Program-made: the position numbers and the translations under genes
In this document: piece by piece, positions 62,678-64,000 of the stretch
Numbering within the stretch: the first letter of the stretch is position 1
Layout of the letters: every line of letters begins with the position of its first letter
Assembly: GCF_030814815.1 (NCBI RefSeq)
Contig: NZ_JAUSVR010000001.1
Coordinates: 496,001 to 560,000 of the forward strand
Source of the DNA: Ancylobacter amanitiformis
GTDB lineage: Bacteria; Pseudomonadota; Alphaproteobacteria; Rhizobiales; Xanthobacteraceae
Length of the DNA stretch: 64,000 bases
Direction: 5' to 3'
Notes under the pieces: model-generated
Database searches by the model: none
Seen by the model: only the letters and a program-made list of their open reading frames with translations
Told to the model about the DNA's origin: nothing

Positions 62678-63106
62678 ATGTCGCACCACACACCCTTCAA
62701 TTCAGCTGCCCGCATCGTCCGTCACAGCGCGCTGTGGCAGGCCGCCGTCGTTGGCGGCTTCTGGCTTGCGGGAGAAGCGGCGGTTCGCGTGCTGGGCATT
62801 CCACTGCCCGGCGGCATTGTCGGACTGGCGCTGGTGCTGGGGCTGCTCGCCACCCGCCGCGTGCGCCTGCGCAGCGTGCGGCGCGGGGCCAATCTGCTGC
62901 TCGCCGACATGCTGCTGTTCTTCGTGCCAGCCGTGCTGGCCGTGCTCGACCATCACGAACTGATCGGCCTGCTCGGCCTCAAGATCCTGTTCGTCATCCT
63001 GCTCAGCACGGCGGCGGTGATGTTCGTCACCGCGTTCACCGTGGACCTCTGCTATCGCTGGAGGGCCGACCATGCCCATAACCATGCCGAGCCCCTGGCT
63101 CGCTGA
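62678..63106 (+). CDS. lrgA: LrgA/CidA-family holin-like membrane protein
   Basis: 142 aa from ATG 62678 (AGGAG eight nt upstream). Four membrane helices; the family motif LGIPLPGGIVGLALVLGLLA and the LLFFVPAVLAVLDH segment are conserved. With LrgB it forms a membrane pair linked to murein hydrolase control, cell death and, in some bacteria, pyruvate uptake. The 3' end overlaps lrgB by 35 nt. Confidence 0.94.
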   Translation: MSHHTPFNSAARIVRHSALWQAAVVGGFWLAGEAAVRVLGIPLPGGIVGLALVLGLLATRRVRLRSVRRGANLLLADMLLFFVPAVLAVLDHHELIGLLGLKILFVILLSTAAVMFVTAFTVDLCYRWRADHAHNHAEPLAR

Positions 63107-63791
63107 CGCGGCCGGCCGCGTCCTCCTCTGGTCGCTGGTCACCATCGGCTTCTACTGGGGCGCCAAGCGCCTCTACCGGCGTTGGCCGCGCTGGTGGCTG
63201 TCGCCGCTTCTGGTGACGCCGCTGCTCATCGGCGCCATCGTTCTCGCGCTGCATGCCAGCTATCGCGACTATATTGGCGGCACGCGCTGGCTGATCCTGC
63301 TGCTCGGCCCGGCGACGGTCGCCTTCGCCATTCCGATCTATGAACAGCGCGGACTGATACGCCGGCACTGGCCGGTGCTGCTCGTCGGCATGGTGGCCGG
63401 CAGCCTGACCGCCATGCTCACCAGCTGGGGCCTGGCGACGCTGGTCGGGCTCGACGGCGCGCTGCGGCTCAGCCTGCTGCCGCGCTCGATGAGCACGCCC
63501 TTCGCGATGGAAGTGGCCGGCGACATCGGGGGCATCCCCGATCTGACCGCGGTCTTCGTCGTCATGACCGGCATTGCCGGCGCGGCGATCGGCGATCTGA
63601 TTCTGGCGCGGCTGTCGCTCCGTTCGGCACTCGCCCGCGGCGCGTTGTTCGGCGTCGGCGCGCATGGCGCCGGCACCGCCCGCGCGCACCAGATCGGCGC
63701 GACAGAAGGCGCGGTGGCGGGCCTGGTCATGGTGCTGGTCGGCCTCATCAACGTGCTCTGCGCGCCCCTGCTCGCGGCCCTGCTGCGGTAA
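63072..63791 (+). CDS. lrgB: LrgB/CidB-family membrane protein
   Basis: 239 aa with GGAGG at the start, beginning inside lrgA. It has multiple membrane helices and the LrgB signatures LLPRSMSTPFAMEVAGDIGG and FGVGAHGAGTARAHQIGATE. It works with LrgA, is probably co-translated with it, and is likely under the divergent LysR regulator. Confidence 0.95.
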   Translation: MPITMPSPWLADAAGRVLLWSLVTIGFYWGAKRLYRRWPRWWLSPLLVTPLLIGAIVLALHASYRDYIGGTRWLILLLGPATVAFAIPIYEQRGLIRRHWPVLLVGMVAGSLTAMLTSWGLATLVGLDGALRLSLLPRSMSTPFAMEVAGDIGGIPDLTAVFVVMTGIAGAAIGDLILARLSLRSALARGALFGVGAHGAGTARAHQIGATEGAVAGLVMVLVGLINVLCAPLLAALLR

Positions 63792-63806
63792 GGTCGCGCC
63801 ACGGCG

Positions 63807-64000
63807 CTACAGCACCAGCGGCGCCGTGGCGCGGATCAGCAGCGCCATCAGGTCCACCTGCCGGTTGGTGCGGGTCTTCTGGAACAGGTTCTGCAGGTGG
63901 AAGGTGACGGTGGTCGGCTTGATGCCGAACGCCTCACCAATTTCCTCCAGCCGCTTGCCGGCCGCCAGCGCCGCCGCGATGCGCGCCTCCGTCGCGGTGC
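63807..64000 (-). CDS. LuxR-type regulator, C-terminal HTH only (cut by window edge)
   Basis: The visible 63 C-terminal residues read TEARIAAALAAGKRLEEIGE, then FGIKPTTVTFHLQNLFQKTR and end TAPLVL before the TAG at 63807-63809. This is a GerE/LuxR helix-turn-helix with a T/V-recognition helix. The sensor half lies outside the window, so the signal it answers to is unknown. It is convergent with lrgB. Confidence 0.88.
   Translation of the reverse strand, partial: TATEARIAAALAAGKRLEEIGEAFGIKPTTVTFHLQNLFQKTRTNRQVDLMALLIRATAPLVL

Overview
The window is GC-rich alphaproteobacterial DNA, most likely from the Hyphomicrobiales (Xanthobacteraceae-like). Supporting this are the strong GC bias with long antisense shadow frames, the PiuC / TonB-receptor / Sel1 iron locus, polyamine-type and amino-acid ABC operons, a DUF486 transporter, and a lysidine-type tRNA-Ile(CAT). 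The species call is an inference from gene content. No phage, insertion sequence, rRNA or CRISPR array was found.

Layout. 1-10.4 kb is mostly housekeeping: an aspartate aminotransferase (cut by the edge), a GST, a PQQ sugar dehydrogenase, an iron-uptake locus (PiuC hydroxylase, TonB receptor, Sel1 protein), a lipid-kinase-like protein, a SIMPL protein and tRNA-Ile2. 10.4-13.6 kb holds small palindromic repeats, a seven-repeat delta-60 protein and a divergent XRE regulator. 13.65-21.2 kb is a complete type I Zorya anti-phage operon (zorA-zorB-zorC-zorD, every junction overlapping by 4 nt). It faces a UvrD-like helicase gene tail to tail. 23.4-29.7 kb is a seven-gene operon: a polyamine-type ABC importer, a nucleoside deaminase, a GntR regulator and a flavin reductase, with matching palindromes ahead of its first gene.

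31.1-43.0 kb is a collagen locus: a collagen-like protein with about 100 Gly-X-Y triplets and a His-Gly tail, its type I secretion ABC transporter and HlyD-type adaptor, a large Sel1 protein, an HExxH protein on the other strand, and a two-domain glycosyltransferase. The C-terminal domain of that enzyme resembles the procollagen galactosyltransferase / lysyl-hydroxylase glycosyltransferase fold. A Crp/Fnr regulator closes the locus. 43.4-47.8 kb is an amino-acid ABC importer with an M20 amidohydrolase.

48.3-59.3 kb is an unusual YcaO/TfuA locus: a cyclase-like AAA/TPR protein, YcaO and TfuA are translationally coupled, followed by an HEIGH metallopeptidase, two unknown proteins and a huge degenerate ABC protein ending in an intact-looking cyclic-nucleotide-binding domain. 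59.5-64 kb holds a flavin monooxygenase, a cupin remnant, a LysR regulator divergent from lrgA-lrgB, and the end of a LuxR-type regulator.

The most notable parts are the collagen / type I secretion / collagen-glycosyltransferase-like locus and the YcaO-TfuA locus bracketed by cyclic-nucleotide modules. The Zorya operon is a known system, here with a UvrD-like helicase as a possible companion. All functions are read from sequence motifs and family knowledge; no database search was run.
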